64,000 nucleotides of DNA from Corella eumyota. Taxonomy: Eukaryota; Chordata; Ascidiacea; Phlebobranchia; Corellidae. A program made the translations under genes and the position numbers. The stretch spans positions 15,834,591-15,898,590 of the forward strand of contig OY720100.1 in assembly GCA_963082875.1 (NCBI GenBank). Reading direction: 5' to 3'. Below the pieces are notes generated by a model. It saw only the letters and a list, made by a program, of their open reading frames with translations, ran no database searches and had not been told where the DNA came from. The first letter of the stretch is position 1, and each line of letters starts with the position of its first letter. Positions 36,640 to 51,100 of this stretch are shown piece by piece.

Positions 36640-39102
36640 TAGATTTCCTTTTGATTTCAACTTGAGCAGTCAATTAAATTTTGTTGTTGATTTTCATAAC
36701 ATGTTTATTTAAAATTTTGATATGGTCTATCGCATAAAAAAAATATAGTTTTGTTATAGTATAATTAAATACAAAATGCTGATTTTTTTACCTATCTATC
36801 TTTTTACCTATCTTTACTTAAACTTTTATTATTTGATTAAAAAAAATGTTATTTAAATTTTTTTTATTGGTATGTTATTAGTTTATAATATTATAAAATA
36901 TAATATTCTAAATCCTTTTTTCTTATAGACATTGTCATATAAGAACCCAAGTTATTCTTTAACAAAGCAAAACACGCTAAAATACGATTCTTTTTTTCTA
37001 AAGAATTTTAGTTATTACGTAAAAGTTTTTTCTGAAGCGATTTGTTGAAGACTGAATAAGGTTTCTGGACAAAAGAGTTTTGCTCAGTTGAGCGTAAATA
37101 ATTGCCTTTATTCTAATTAACTTGGGTTTGAACGTCAGCCATTGTTTTTAAACTTTTTTAAAGCTTTAATAATCAAGTTTTGATTGTTATTAAAATGTAA
37201 AAAATTGCTTACATTTTTTTCTAGAGCTTATATTAAAAATTTTCCAATTTTTTTAGAATATATATTTGATATCAACTTGATTTTTAGAAAAGTTTTGTTT
37301 AGAATTGCCTTTTTGTTAAATATTTGTATTTTTATATTCTGATACATATATTATTTGTCCTATTTTGCTTAACTACTATTTATTTGTATTTGATTCTGCC
37401 TGAAAACTATATAAAAACAGCTCAAAAATTTGAGTAAAATTTTCGAATTTAAAAATAAATTTAAAAATTTGTTTTTCGCTTTCTAGTATGTACCCAGAAC
37501 CTTAAACTCGCCTAAAATCTGTAAACGCACAGGCAGTCTTGCGTTAAAGCAAAGCCTAATGATTACCCGTTTATACACAGAAAAAATAAACCTATCTCTA
37601 CCCAAGCATCTTAAACGAAGTACAATAATGAGACTTAACCCCTACATTAGCCCCAAATTCTAGAAATCGCACGAACTGCTGCTGTTATGTTACAATTTCT
37701 CGCGCTATAATTTGGTCAAGCGTCTGATTATGTTAAGCTATTCTGACCGTTTATAGTTAATAATATCATTTTCTAAATATAACTTTATCTTAGTTTGGTC
37801 AATATATTATGTAGTCCTACTTTTATTTATTATCTTTTGTTTATAGAAAATTGCTATAAACTTTTTAAAAAAAACTTAAAATTTAGAATTTTTATCCTTT
37901 TCGTCAAAAATTGCTCAAAATCGACATTTTTACGCATTATCCAATCTTACTTTATTATTCTGGGATGGTACAGCATTTGTTGCTAGGCGACGATCATAAC
38001 TGTTTTTCCTTGTTTTCGTTAAAAATGTTTTAATGGTCTTTACCGTGATTTAAACATAACTGAAAATAGCGAACAGAGGTGAACACACCCTTTCCTATCG
38101 ACAATAACCCATCTTTAAATATGAATTGAAGCGTTTAACACAGACCGCTTTAACTTTTTAATTGTTTAACGAAAGGCGGGCTAGTTTTTGAGTGGGCGGG
38201 AAACTAGGATCCGTATTATATGGCCTTTTAGTCTGTTTTTTTACCCAAAATAAACAATATTAAACAATATTTAAACAATAGTTTTGAAGTATTTATTTTC
38301 TAAGATTGTTCTTAAATTTTTTTTTTAATTTTTGTTTTTTTTCTACATTTTATTAAACAGCATTGTACGGTATTTTATTGTTTTTTAAACCTATTTTTAG
38401 ACTGTTTTAGGTCAAATTCTTGCTTTAAAATTGTTTTGTTTTTATTTAAATTTATTAGGGGTTTACTAAATTACCCGAATTTTTGTTTTAAGTTACATCT
38501 GCAACAAAACAAAAATTTTAAAGTTGTCTAAATTTGGCGCGTCTGACATTTCGCAAAAACTAAGGGAAATTTTTTCTGTTTGTTTTTTTGTGATATTTAC
38601 CCAAAATCAACAGCGCACAACGCTTTATTTATTTTCATTTTTCGTGTGTTTTTTGTCCCATTTTTATTCACAGAAAACCAAAAATTTTTCGTTTATAAAA
38701 TTTATACTAAAAATAAATGCACTACACTCAATAATTTATTATTAAATAAAAACACATTAACAATATCTTTTTATAACGACGAAACGCAGCCAAATTTCGT
38801 AGAGCTAAAAATACAAAAAATTGTTATTTACAAATTATAGATAAGCATCATTACTAGCAAGTTGTTATTTAAATACCTGTTTATTTGAGCGCTGCTTTTG
38901 TCTATCTTTGGCGGGGTGGGTTGGTTATTAAAGCTAAATTCAACTGCAAAATATAAATCAAAATAGAACACAATTTTAACAAGCTGTTTAATTTTTAATT
39001 TGGGTATTTAAAACTTTCTATTTAAAATTTTAAAAGAAAGAAAATGGAAATTAATAATACTATTTCAACATTTTTTTAACTACAGATAAAAAGTTAAGGC
39101 AG
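36640..39102. other. Intergenic region upstream of the EGF-bearing GPCR gene
   Basis: Promoter side of the receptor gene (minus strand) and 3' flank of the FSIP2-like gene. It is AT-rich with a more complex stretch at about 37490-37760. GC boxes GGCGGG occur at 38175-38180 and 38194-38203. The plus-strand frames at 37795-37986 and 38524-38840 look like chance frames in AT-rich DNA. Confidence 0.4.
38194..38203 (+). promoter_or_regulatory. E2F-like GGGCGGGAAA
   Basis: An E2F-type core next to a second GGCGGG at 38175, about 1.5 kb upstream of the EGF-bearing receptor start. Both gene neighbours are on the minus strand. Assigned by motif only. Confidence 0.25.
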
Positions 39103-42100
39103 TTAAGTTAAAACACTTTGTGTTTTTTTGCAGACTTTACCTTTTGTTGGAGACCTAACTCTACGATGTGGCATTCCTTTTTTTCTGTTGGAGAGGATCG
39201 GACTCGGAACCCTTGGATTAAAAGTAAGAAAAAAACATTTTTTAAAAAATCGTGATGGTAGTTTATCATCTTGGTATATTTATTTCGTGACGTCATCGTA
39301 TTAACGTCAAAAAGTCACGTGACTGAAATATGCGGTTGTGTTAGTGCGAATTGTTTCCAATAGAGCAGTTTGCAAAACTGTTCAAGTGTGTTTTATTTTT
39401 GCTAAATGTTTTTCGCCTTTTACGGTGGTTGGGTTTAGTTTAACTCTGTTACGAGGAAATATGGAATTTCCATAATTTAGAATTCTTTTTGCAAAGTGCA
39501 GCGAAGTGTATTAAAAAATCGAAAACACACCTTTAATTATATAGGATAAATAAGTTAACCTACTCATGCATAAATCAATTTTTTTTTACAAGCTTATTAC
39601 GAATAAGATAATATATTATTTAAAAAAAATCTATGTTTTATGGTGTATAAATACCTAAAAACATTTAAAAAATTTGATTTTGTATATATAAAAGAGTCAA
39701 CTTCACAGCCAAAACCTGTGATTTATTACAAAAAAAAAGCATAATATCAGCAACCTATTGTGTTTTACGTTCTTAGTAAACCAGTACCACGAACTTACAG
39801 CATGACTTTAAAATGTCAACTTTTTTTATTTTAAAATACTCGGCACAAAATTACATGGATTTGTATTCTATTGTGGGATATAATGACCGGTACGAAGTGA
39901 CTATTACTTAAACGTTGAGTTACTCACTTCAATTTTCTCATGCAATTTAACAGTACTGACCTGTGGGGGTGGTTATGGGCAAAATCATCATAATCTGTCG
40001 GAGAGTTTCTACGATAATCTGTAATAAAACAGTTTAATTTGTTACTTTCACGTAAAAAACTATGGCTATAGCCTTTTACACGGAATAATAATGTTTATTT
40101 TTACACAAGAAAAAATTGATTGATTTTACCTTTATTTGTTGGCCCGAGTAGTTTAGTCAAAGCTTCACATTTTCTGACGTCATCATCTGATGACGTATTA
40201 TGCATTCGCTTGCCAGGAATCGGGGCAGCAGGCCTCGGTGGCAGAGGGGTTATCTAAAAACAAAATATTTCACTTACAAATGTGGGGTTATATAAAAAGT
40301 CTAAATTATTGGGTATGATTTTCTTTGTGACCCTTAATATTGGGTTCATATCAAAAAGTAGACACTTTTTTTACTATAAACTAAATAAAGTATAAATTAA
40401 TGGACTTACTTTTGAATTTTTAACTTGGTTCGGTGCCCGCATAGAAGGCATTAGTGCTAAGCCTTCATTATCATTCGTGACCGATTTTCTGTTACAAATT
40501 TATGGTTTAGTTTAATAAGAATACTCTATAGCAATATATTCTTTTAGGGTTTTTTAAATATTGGAAAATATAGAATTGGTTTTGAAGTTAAACAAAAAAA
40601 AACAATTAAGATAATTTATTCTTTAAAATTAAAAAATAAAGATGTATAGAAAGTGTCTTTTATGCTGGATTTTATAGTTATATTTCACTGAAAGTTTTCT
40701 TTTAAAATTTTGCCGCTAAAAATAACTAAAATTAAAATTTTACGGTATATGACTTCCCGATGACATAGGTCTCGATGATTTCGAGTTATCCACCAACAAA
40801 TCTAATCCTAAAATAGAAGACACCACACCCAGTGCTAACGACTCAACCAATTTCTCAACACTTCCCGAATCGTTCAAATTATTAATGACGTCAGCACCTG
40901 TAATATTACGTCACAATTTACCCTGGTCATGCTTCTATAATATTACAAGTACATTCTTGCATGTAGACATTGTTTAAACCCCACGGTTTTTTAATAAGGT
41001 TAAATCCTTAAATTGGTTCATTATTTTCACTTTATCACCACATTATTGGATTATAACTTTATTATTACCAGTGGTATTGCCTTGATCGGTAACCGAACCC
41101 ACGATCCGTGTTGCTAATTCCTCTAGAATATCCTCTATCACTGCGTCATCGCTCGTGGTTTCTTTAATTGTTTCGTCTTTCGCTCTGCTTTTGTAAACAA
41201 GTTGTTAGTCATGGTCATGTGTTAGATTACGCTATGGGTCGATTGTTAGGAATTTGGAATTGCGCCATTATTGGGTTTTCTACTGTGTTATGTATTTCTA
41301 AAAGTTTTGACAACAGTAGGCAATATTATAAACAAAATTTGCCTATTTTTAGGCACCTAAAATGTACCAATAAGTAATGCATACTAAAACATTTTGATAA
41401 TGACATAAAAACTAATGTTTTTAACTTAAATTCTGTTGTGGTTACCTTCTATTAGGACTAGCTGTTGTTGCATGTACTTTCATGATGCCGTTGTCTGTTT
41501 TTGGGTTTTTGTCTTTGTTTTAAATGTAATTTATGGTTAGATTATTATCATAATTATTGGCGTAGCATATGTAATTTATACTAGGATTTAACCTATGCTA
41601 AACAGGGCTACCTGATGGTTTATGTTCATCTGACTCTAAGTTGTTAAAACTGAGCGAAATTTGGGTTCTCCAGTTAGCAAAAGACGATCCATAGCTTTTT
41701 TGTGATTTGTTGCTTGGCTTTTTACTACTTATCGTATTCGTACTGGTTATTTTACCAAAGGTTTCAGTCTAAAAGGCATAAGTTTGATTTTAATTAGAGC
41801 TAATTTCCAAGATGATTTTTTAAAACATTTTTTTTACCGATTTCGTAATTTCTGTATTCGACTTGAAAGATCTCTTGTTAGAAACTGAAAAATACAATGC
41901 TGACTTAATCAATTATACTAGGTATTAAAACATAAAATTTATTTGTTCCTGTTGTTTGAAATATGTAATTTTGTCCAATAAATTACCTGAATCAGTCAGT
42001 TTCTTATGGTCAATAAATCGTTGAACAATATCGTTTGCTAAAGCACTTGCCGCCGAACTTAACGAAGATTGATCGCTTGATGAGATTAATGCATTCACTT

Positions 42101-45100
42101 CGCGTTCAACTAAATAAAAACTTAATTTATTGTTGCAATACATTAATAAATAGATTTTTAAATTACGTTTTGTATTCTTCGTTGTTGATATGGATATATT
42201 ATTGGTATTTCATTTTTGTTAATTTCAGAGTTAAACACAAATATCTACAATAGTTTTTTTGTTTATAACGTTAACATTTTTTGATCTTACCATCTTCTTT
42301 GACTGAAGGGTCTTCAGTTAGGTGCTTCACTGTATTACTTGTTAAGCTGTACAAAAAGTAGAACATATTTAACATAAACCCATCAAAACATTGTACAGTA
42401 AAGTTGTTTAAAATCTACCTGTGATGTGATTCAATTAATCCTTTAACAATATTCGAGATGTCGCCTACCAAGCTACCAATGTTTAACTGTGTTGAACTTT
42501 GTGCTTGGATAATATCTGCTACTCTCCTAGACAATGTTTCGACGATAATTCGACTTACTGCTGAGCTCAGTACACTTTCTAATTCACTACTGCCTATCCT
42601 ATAAACCAAATTAGTTAAAAAGGATATGGATTTTAGGTTTTTCCAAGTGTTTAAAACCTCATATGTTGGCCACCGTATTAGTAACTGTACTTTGTCGTTG
42701 TGTAAGTTACAATTCGTTAAAAATTAAGGTAAATTTTGCATGTCGTTGATTTGACAAATATAAAGAAAATTTTAAGGTTGTTATTAAACACTACCAGAGA
42801 TATCATTATCTTTAAAAGTTGCAGCCCAACTTACTCTGTTCCGGCGAGAGATAGTTTGGTGATATGTTCTGCCAGAACACTAACAGCCGAACTGACAGAA
42901 GACTTCGTTCCACTTCCTATATCTTCTGGCCTTATTGCTACTTCATTCACACTCTTTGCCAAATCCTGAATATAATAAATTAATAAAAGATACGTGAGAT
43001 GTGGGGTTAGTTATTAATCTGTACCTAAAACCTTTTTATGTAGTTTGACTTGTTTTTAGTATCAAAATCCATTTCGTCAAAAGCTATTCTGACCTCTGTC
43101 TTTTTAATTATATATAACACTTTGGATTAGCAATTTGACATTACTTACAGGTAGTTTATCTTGAATTGAAGACTCCCCTTCTAACAGTTGAGCAACTGCG
43201 CTGATGGCCAAATCACTAGCTCCACTGCTAAGCGCGGACCCTGTTGAACTTCCTATAGTTTCAAGTATCTTGTGTTCAATAACTTTAAGTTTCTCAGTCT
43301 CCTGCATTTAGATACAGTTTGTTTGAATATAAAATAAAATGCAAATGAAAAGAGGTTGAAAGATGTAGTAAGTTATAGGTTTTAATTTGTAAATATAAGT
43401 TGCAAATTCCTATTTGGATATATTTATATAAGTAGCACAACCAACTTAATTATATCTTTTAACTGTGGTTTTTACCAAACTTAAGTATGCTATGAAAGAA
43501 ACATCAGTATTATACTACCATTTTTTCCCGAATTTCGCCATGTAGAGACGCTGTGACAGCTTTCTTAGCCAAAGCACTAGCTCCACTACTTAAAGCAGAC
43601 TCGGAAGAACTACCGAGTTGTTTTACATTTTCAATGCATTTCAAAGCAGCTTGTGTTGCTAATGCACTTGCACCACTGCTTAGAGCTGATTCGGTTGAAC
43701 TTTTAACCAGAGATGCCTGTGATGAATGTTGGGTGTTTGTTGTTAAATTTTATAGTGTTACTTCTTATTTTTTATACAGTTTGTGTGATTTTTTATAAGT
43801 TAAGTAGGTTGCTTGAAAATTGGAATTTTGTGGACAGTTGTATGTTGCAATTTTTTCGTGAAAACAGAATTTGGTTTTTAACTCATAAAAGTTGCAATAC
43901 AACAATATTTAACTTCTTAATTTCTACACTTTTACTTTTTTGTATGTATATATCTTTATCCTCGATATGGGAAAGTCGAATGCGCGACTTAAACATATAG
44001 TAACATTAGTTACTCCGACCCAGTCTCAAGTTGCCTGTGGCAATTTGGGATATTATATAGATTATAATTGCCCGGTAATTCTGCTGCTAATTAAGTGCTG
44101 GCTCAGCAGGAGTTCACACCGTTTATAGCGCCTTACTTGAGGGCGCTACAGCATGGGGGCAGTGGGCATTAAACCCACGACCTCATTAGTGGTGTAGCAA
44201 GTGTTCTTACCTACACCACGCTGCCGGTTACGTACCTCGGTCAATGTTTTTCCAACCATATTTTTAGCCAGTTCACTAGCCGCAGAGCTCAGTTCTGAGT
44301 CACTTATATTCAAGTTCTTTCCTATAGCATTGGTTGCAGCATTTTGTGCCAAGTCTTCAAGTCCCGAACTGATCGTCGATTTAGTTTCGCTTGAAATTTT
44401 GGCGCTGTCTTGAATAGATTCCTAGAGTAAATATATGCGAGTTCACAAAAGGTGTAATTATTGATATAATAATATATTCATTTAAAGTTTATGCATTTTA
44501 ATTGGTACTGTTTTTTGTTTATCAATTCATATGTAGACAGTTCATGCTATGGATTCTTATAGTCATGTACAGAGTTTTTCGAATTTTATGGTATTACCTT
44601 GACTACTGTATCTGCTAACAGCCTTTCAGCGCCATCTAGAGATAAAGTAGATTCGATTGACGACACCGACGACTCTTTAGCGATTCTAGTGATTGCTTTT
44701 TCGGTCAGGGCAACTGCTAGTTCGTTAACACCTGATGACATTAAGGAGGACATAGCTCGTTGAGGCACCATTTTTCTAAACAAAAATGTTAACTTGATGC
44801 AGTAAGTTAACATATTTGTTGTGCCAAACAAAACTAAAATTTTTTAAAGGTATTCTACATGTTTCGGTATTTCAATTTGCAATTATAAAAGCAAATTTAT
44901 TCCTCGACCGTTTTATATCATCATGCATGGTCAGATATCGTGATTTGTATCAAATATTCTTAATAAAACATCGTTTGTTTACGAAAAACAATTTATCACA
45001 ATTTGAATGCCTCATACAAAGATTATGGATAACACGTTTAACGTTCTACTTTTCATTTAGTTTTGTAATAATTTTAAACCTTGGGTATAATTACACGACT

Positions 45101-48100
45101 TACTTTGCCATGCTGTTTCCTATTCTAGTAATATCGTCATCGTTTAAGTGTCTAAACAACTTTCGTGGTGCATCCAAAAATGCTTTAATGTTGATGATAT
45201 CTTCTATGTATTCTTCCGCGTTTTTTTCTGACACTAAAACATCAAAAGCCAACTTTAATAAACATAATTTACTTCTTTACTTTTGGGTTTCAGCTACTTC
45301 TATCCAGTATTTTATTAGTGGCAAAGTCTTATACATAACTTGATTATGCCTTAGAGTTACATTTTGAACTTCTAATTGTCTGAATCATTTACCTTTTTCT
45401 CCTTTCTTTTGCTCGGTTGGCTCTGGCCTTGGCAGCAATTTTTTCAGTCCTAAAATGGCACCAACAATCTGAATTGTGATTTCATTAACACGTTCTTCTA
45501 GTATCACACTACTTAGCGAGGTTTTACTTAAAGAGGGTGATAGCGGTGCTCCTAAAAATGTTATTTTTAGAGGGATTATAATTTTTTGTAAATGATATTT
45601 TTTGTATTTTTAAGACGATAGTAGTTATGTTATTTTTTCTTATCTGGGATTAGTTATTTAATTGAACTATTGCGATTTTGTATTTACTGACATAGCAAAC
45701 CGAAGGCTTTATAATTGTCATTTCAAATTCGTTTTTAACGAGATTTATTTAACAGCATATGTAAAAAATTTGCAACGAAACAATAACAATAAATATACAC
45801 AAAAAAGTGACACAAAAACGAAGCAATCTTCTATTTATATAAATTTTAAATGGACTCCATAATAACAGCGCCTGAATTTTGCTGTTGTGATAATTTTCGT
45901 TTCTTATAACAAGGCACAAGTCTATCTCTCCAGTTAGTAAACGAAAACACAACAGCATACGAGTTTGTTATTAAGTCTGCATGTACAATTAAAGACCAAT
46001 ACGAATCGGGTGCTAGTATTACGCTTATACATGCTATCGCACTACCAAGTATAGCTGAACACACGCATGTAGCTGTACAAAATAGCAATCTTCGAATCAG
46101 GTTTTTAATATCCCCATTGCCTTCAAATCCATGTATTAATTGGTTACAACCAAATTTTCGTCCGTCCGCGCTCTTAAGAATTGGATATACAACAAGAAGT
46201 AAAAGTAATATTTGAAAGAAAATGTAACATGCACCGATTACGACTAGTAACACTACTAATGCCACCGAATTTTTATCTTCTAAAGGTAAAATACAACCGC
46301 TTTGTGTACTTTTTAGAGTATAACTTGATACAAATGTGATTGTTATTGTAATCAGGGCAACGTATAGTCCAAGTATAGTTGTAGCGCTCACTAAACGCAG
46401 AGTCTTGCTACAAAAGTTCTTTAAAAGAGGGTCGGTGTAGAACGATCGTTGCCTAAGCCATAGTAAGGTATAAGTACTAAGAGATCCAAAGCAGTAGAAT
46501 AGAGCAATCAGCTTTGTATATGCTGAGCAGTAACTGTCAGATACTTTACCGAACTGTAACTCTAGTTGTTCGCTTAGGCAGGACAGCAAAGCTGCCGCTG
46601 ACGAAACTAGGTATAAGTTATTAGAATTCAACCTGCTTAGACTGTTAAATTTGATCTCGTATAGCAGCAATACGCTGAGCAAATATGCGGCTAATATTGT
46701 TAAGATTGCCGTGATCAGGTTTCCAATGATTTCCCCTTGAAGTCCAACAGCACTTGGTAAACTTGTCGTTATTTCTGTTGTAGCATTTGAGTAGTTCATT
46801 AATTTGGTAGCCATGTTAGTTAAAATTTGGCCTACTTAAACTTATACAACCTACATCGTTTTATGCTGAATGAAAATAGCAATTTTCAGTTTTAAATTCA
46901 TATTTTCGCTAACGAAAATTACAGCTTTATAATAGGGTTCGTTTAATGTTCATGCTATTTTTCTTAAGGTTTTAAACTATTTTTTTTCGATTCTAACTAT
47001 AATACAAACGCTTAAGACTGAGTAAGCCACTTCTCTTTACTCATTACTTCCACATATTGTTTATAGCGAACAAAATATCGCTTGTATTCTATGTAAAACC
47101 GGCAACTCTTTTAATTTCCTTTAATATCATACTTGTAGAAAGCGGCCGGTAACATAAACAAAAAATCAGAAATACTTTTAAACGATATTATATTTGGTAT
47201 TATGATTCGTCTCTTGTCTGTTAAATATTTTTGAACTATAAATAAACTGCTTTCCTATAAGGTGGAAGGAATAAACCAGCCCCCGTTTATTTAAATCCTT
47301 CCGTTTAGATTTTAAATTAGAGATATTCTATTTTTGGATTTTTAAATACTAAAACGCGAGGTCATAAGGGTGTTGTATATATATGGCTTATATATATAGT
47401 GGTGAATTTATACAAGTTAAATTAAGTTTGTACATGACCTTTTGCAATTTTTTGTATTCGGAGTCAATTATTTTTGTGTATAAGTTTGTTTTGTATGCAA
47501 GCTATAGTTATCGTTGTTTATGAAATGCTTTAAACAACTTTGTATGCTAAGTTAACGTAGAATAGTTAACATTGGTTACTACGCCATATCATTTAAAAAC
47601 AGTGTTTAAAAATTAAATAATAGTGGCATGTTTTAAACGGACCACTTTCAGTTAACGTAAAACCATTTTTTCGAAACGACTAATTATCAACAACTGTATG
47701 CCCAAAAAAACACAATTTTTACTGCCAATAAGACATTTTTTTGTTAACCTTTTTAACCTAAACATTCTTTGAAAAATGCACATCAAATTTTAAAAATGTT
47801 AACTCAAACCTCGGTGAAATGACGTTTTTAAAATTACATTTTCGGGTAAAGGGTAAACGTCTACTCGGTCAAGTGGTTTGCGTTAATATTGTATGATACC
47901 ATTTGAAACTATAGCATTTTTGTCATTTAGATTATCTTATATATTATATTGTTATTAGTGCATTAAAAAACTTTGGGTTATTTTTATATTTACCGTGTAG
48001 GACTGAACCCACAATACTGAGAGCTAACTTTGATATTTTTGATTCCAATTCAACGTATTCACTTTTATTTTTAAACTCAATGGAGTCAGCTACTTCTTTT

Positions 48101-51100
48101 TGTCGTTCGTTCATGATCTAAGAACAAGTTAAAAATGAATTTGAGTATTCTTTTAGGTTATTACTTGTTGAATTTTTTGGTCTATTATTTAATGCCTAAA
48201 CGCCGCTTTTTAAACAAAAAAAACATATTTTTAAATATTTTGGTGAAGTTATAAATTAATTGGACATGTTAAAAATTGTATTTTGTTTTATTTTTGTATA
48301 ATACTGGTCGTTATAAAAAATTCTTAAAATTGCCGGCAGCGGGATTTGAACCCATGATCTTTACCTTATCGACCATATTCGACGATAAGTCGTTAATAAG
48401 CGGCTCCAGTTTATGATACATTTCATTTTCAGTCATCGGTTCTTGCCCAGTATTAACTTTCTTGACTGCCGTTCTAACTACGTCCAAGGCTAGAGCGCTA
48501 ATATCAGATGAAGTTGACGTCATTTCGTTGTCTGCACTGTCAGTGGTGAAGTTAAGCGGTGCAGCTGTAGTAAAATATAACAAGTTAAAAACCAATGTTG
48601 TGTTGTAGGAATTTCTGAATCCTAAATTGTTTTGTGATGAAGTTTGAATGCGTGTAGAGTCTTTATTAAGATAACAAGAATTGCGGTTTTTTTAACCTAC
48701 CAAAATCCCCTAAAAGGGGTCAAAATATACGTTTGTTTTTGTGTGATAACGTACCAACCAAGTGTTAACGCTGGGTTAAGTGTTTATTCATAGCATAAGA
48801 GTTTTTTATATGGCCTAATTTCCGTTGTCAATAACCCCATGTTTATACCTATCACATTACCACGATGTCGATATTTATAGAAAACTTAAAACCGTAGATT
48901 AATAACGATTCAAGTTTTTTTTGCACGAAAACTGAAGTTGTTGCCATTATTATAACATATTGCATTTTTGATGTGACATAACATTAATTTTGTTAATAAT
49001 TACCATATCATGCTATTTAGGTTCGCTGCATAACTTTTTTATAAGATACTATATCTCAATATTTATAGGCTGCATATTTTTTGTTATTGCCTTTATTTAA
49101 ATGTTTTGTTAAATTCCAAGTTCATGCCAGCGCTAGTTTTAAATACATTGTTATTTATAAAAGGCGTATAACAGTTTTAGATAGCCTACTCTCTTGGTAC
49201 AGATTTGCATCCATTTTGATTTTCTGGAATAAAAATTTAGAAAAAGTGTTTGCTTACCTCTGTCATTAACAAGATCGTTTATCATTGCGTTTGCTAACCA
49301 ACTTAACTTCCGATCCAAAGATGCCCCACATCCGGTGGAGCTATCGGAGGAGCTGGAACGTGGAGGAGGACAGGATTCCTCTTGTCCATACACGAAGATC
49401 TCTTGGACAACTGAGTTCGCAAGATGTGTAATTCTACCTTGCATATTCTCTCTTAATAAAGAATTTGTGTTTAAATTATTAAACCACTTTTTACTATAGC
49501 AGCAAAGTAACAAAGTTATATAGCCTATGTTACTTTTTAAATGTTGCTATTACGGTATATTCGAAGCACTATTAAGAGTTTTTATTTTAACATTATTTTT
49601 TTTCCTTTTCGTTAGAAGCTCCGTTTTACAAAGTTATTTTGAAATCCTAAAGTTGGAGGCATTTTGGATTCTTTTTAAAATATTTTAACAACATTTTATT
49701 ATATATGTTTGCAAAAACACGTACTTGGTTATGTCTGAATTGAGAGCTGTCTCAAACACGTGGTCTACAATCTTCGCTGACAAAATTTTGATGGTGTCTT
49801 CAAGCACAAGTTGGGATTCTGATAACTCGAGGAATTCCTATAATTATAGTGCAAAAATTGTAACAAAAAATCCCAATTTTGCGTTTTTTAATAGTTTAAA
49901 TAACTTGAGAAACTGTTACTATCTTGTTATGGTCTGACTCTAACAAATGTTAACTCTCAGCCAAGCCTTTTGTTGTCATCGAGTATTAGATTCTTAGAAA
50001 CTTTGTATCTCATATTTACTTATGTTTTGTTATAGTGAAAAGTTTAATATCTGTTGCAACTTACATCCAAGGTTGAATCTGAGTCGTCGAAAAATCGAAC
50101 ATTTTTCGGAGTTGGAGGTCGATTCTGTCTTCCATGTCCGAGCACCCCGCTCATTGGAAGATCAGTGTTCGAAACAACAAATCTGTGTAAATATTTAGCA
50201 ACACAAAAACTATATTACAAATCCGAAAAAACAGAATACCCAAGGTCCTGGGTTAATATATGATCTATCTGGCAAATACTTAAGCCTAATTATTTAACAA
50301 CTTTTAGAAACAACAAAGCTGTGAAAATATTTAGCAGAAAAAAACATTAAAACATATACAAACCTAAAACCGAAAATCATACAAAAACATTAGTAAGGTT
50401 AAAACATACAAGGCCCATAAACAGATCTGGATACCTAAGGTTGTCATTTGTATAATAGGAAATTCATCTAGCCAGTCTTTATAAGTTATTATTAATCAAT
50501 TTTAAAACACTTAATGGGGCTTATAAATTGTAGACAAAGATTTGGATGTATTTGAATGCTAAAAGTGGTTAAACAATAATTTGTTTGTTTTTTACCTAAT
50601 GGACGAATCTTGTCTTCCTCCGGCTCTAATCGAAGTCCTTCCTGCTCCAAAGTCTATGAGAGGAGCAAGGTCTCCTTCTTCTTCGTCTAAAACTCCGTTG
50701 CACAAATCTCTTAAAGTATTCGGAATCTAAAAAAAAAAAAATAAGTTTTGTCGTTAGGCTATAGAGAAAGATGCAGAAATTTATGCAAAAATCTGCAAAC
50801 GCTTTTTATATCTGTTATAAATCTGCATTTGTTTAAAATTCACAAAAACAACATAGAGTTTTAAAAAGTCTACAAATTTGTTTTTCTTTTACTATTTATT
50901 CGCAAAACTTTGTAACAATTAACCTTTAAATTTCTATTACAGTTAAGAGTTTACAAACTAATTTATGTAAGCTTAATTTAAACATTTGCTCTGACCTCTG
51001 AATCCGGTATTCTGGTTCCAGTTCGCTCTTCATAAGTTTGCAACAAGGGGAACAAAACGTCCCGACTCACATCAATAACTTGTTGAGTAATATTCACCGA

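Noticed and set aside
37795-38840. Plus-strand frames upstream of the EGF-bearing receptor that might be a small divergent gene
   Set aside because: Phe/Leu/Lys-rich, overlapping in different frames, with no splice-consistent extension; chance frames in AT-rich DNA.
44816-45343. A 175-codon hydrophobic plus-strand frame
   Set aside because: It overlaps in antisense an FSIP2-like exon (45233-45104) that joins its neighbours in phase. Its hydrophobicity comes from AT-rich codons.
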